From the NCBI GenBank assembly GCA_026995955.1, contig JALWNJ010000134.1, positions 1 through 5,794 on the forward strand: DNA of 5,794 nt, written 5' to 3'. The translations under genes were made by a program, and so were the position numbers. The notes beneath the pieces are model-generated. The model was not told where the DNA came from. It searched no databases and was given only the letters and a program-made list of their open reading frames with translations. The DNA is from Gammaproteobacteria bacterium. Its GTDB lineage: Bacteria; Pseudomonadota; Gammaproteobacteria; J044. Below are positions 5,295-5,794 of the stretch, piece by piece (the first letter of the stretch is position 1; every line of letters starts with the position of its first letter).

Positions 5295-5759
5295 TCAGAG
5301 CTCGCGCACGATCTCCAGCACCTCGGCGGCATGACCGCGCGGCCCGACATCGTGAAACGCCATCTGCACGATGCCGTCGCGGTCGATGACGAAGGTGGAG
5401 CGCTCCAGCTTGCGCCGGATCTCGCCGTTGCGTTCCACCTCCTTCATCACGCCGTAGGCCTCGCACACCTTCGCCTCGGGATCGGCCAGCAGGCGCACCG
5501 TGAGTCCGTACTTGTCGCGGAACTCGCCATGACTCATGCAGTTGTCGGGGCTTACGCCCAGCACCACCGTATCGAGCCTTTCGAACTCGTCGAGCAGGTC
5601 GGAAAACTCCTGCGCCTCGATGGTGCAGCCCGGGGTATCATCCTTGGGGTAGAAGTAGAGCACGACATGCTTGCGCCCGCGGTAGTCCGACAGGCGCACG
5701 GGTGTCATGTCGGCATCGGGCAGTTCGAAATCGGGGGCTGGCTGGCCAAGCAGGTTCAT
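5295..5759 (-). CDS. bcp: Thiol peroxidase of the BCP/PrxQ peroxiredoxin family
   Basis: This is a 154-residue cytoplasmic peroxiredoxin that reduces hydrogen peroxide and organic hydroperoxides using thioredoxin-type donors. The peroxidatic site is plain: YFYPKDDTPGCTIEAQEF with Cys45 in the PxxxT/SxxC arrangement (Pro38, Thr42, Cys45). The C-terminal part (STFVIDRDGIV) carries the conserved Arg120-Ser121-Thr122 region. Length and collinearity match E. coli Bcp. The position of the usual resolving Cys, five residues on, is Gln50, and the alternative PrxQ position 36 residues on is Arg81. The other cysteines are Cys74 and Cys99, so the protein may work as a 1-Cys enzyme or use Cys74. The ATG has GGAGG (complement of 5767-5771) 7 nt upstream. 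The kinase gene follows on the same strand after 71 nt, possibly in one transcript. Confidence 0.95.
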   Translation of the reverse strand: MNLLGQPAPDFELPDADMTPVRLSDYRGRKHVVLYFYPKDDTPGCTIEAQEFSDLLDEFERLDTVVLGVSPDNCMSHGEFRDKYGLTVRLLADPEAKVCEAYGVMKEVERNGEIRRKLERSTFVIDRDGIVQMAFHDVGPRGHAAEVLEIVREL

Positions 5760-5794
5760 GCGGCGTCCTCCGGAGACTGGCAGTTGCGTTCTGC

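Overview
This is a GC-rich (about two-thirds G+C by eye), densely coding chromosomal window. It most resembles a gammaproteobacterium, perhaps a Chromatiales-type lineage such as the purple sulfur or sulfur-oxidising bacteria. That placement rests on composition, protein flavour and a flagellar sigma-28 promoter; no rRNA or other taxonomic marker is present. It holds five complete, clearly recognisable genes, one complete short regulator-like gene and one gene cut by the left edge. I see no tRNA, rRNA, CRISPR array, insertion sequence, phage gene or attachment site.

Left part (1-1290). A partial helical, possibly TPR-like protein (minus strand) is divergent from a small Rieske [2Fe-2S] ferredoxin (plus strand). 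The 86-bp gap between them carries a perfect TATAAT box and two inverted repeats. The ferredoxin gene runs tail to tail, one base apart, into a minus-strand gene for a solitary MbcA/ParS-type (DUF2384) antitoxin-like protein with no RES toxin beside it. The 154-bp gap upstream of that gene has a good minus-strand promoter, a 12-bp palindrome with further AATTCC copies, and a hairpin with direct repeats close to the next gene's start.

Middle (1291-3437). An inositol-monophosphatase-family phosphatase starts at a TTG with a strong ribosome binding site. It is followed by a methyl-accepting chemotaxis protein (MCP). The MCP is preceded by a near-consensus sigma-28 (FliA) promoter, so it is probably expressed with the late flagellar genes. 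Its periplasmic part is only about 34 residues.

Right part (3427-5794). On the minus strand, a PrxQ/BCP-type thiol peroxidase is followed after about 70 bp by a membrane PAS histidine kinase with no response regulator in view. The kinase gene overlaps the end of the MCP gene by 11 bp, tail to tail. Peroxidase and kinase may share a transcript, because no clear promoter or terminator lies between them.

Taken together this is mostly housekeeping and signalling. The most interesting points are the toxin-less DUF2384 gene with its putative operator, the sigma-28 promoter driving an MCP that almost lacks a sensor domain, the overlapping MCP and kinase ends, and a peroxiredoxin lacking both usual resolving cysteines. 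I do not see convincing evidence of a wholly new multi-gene system.
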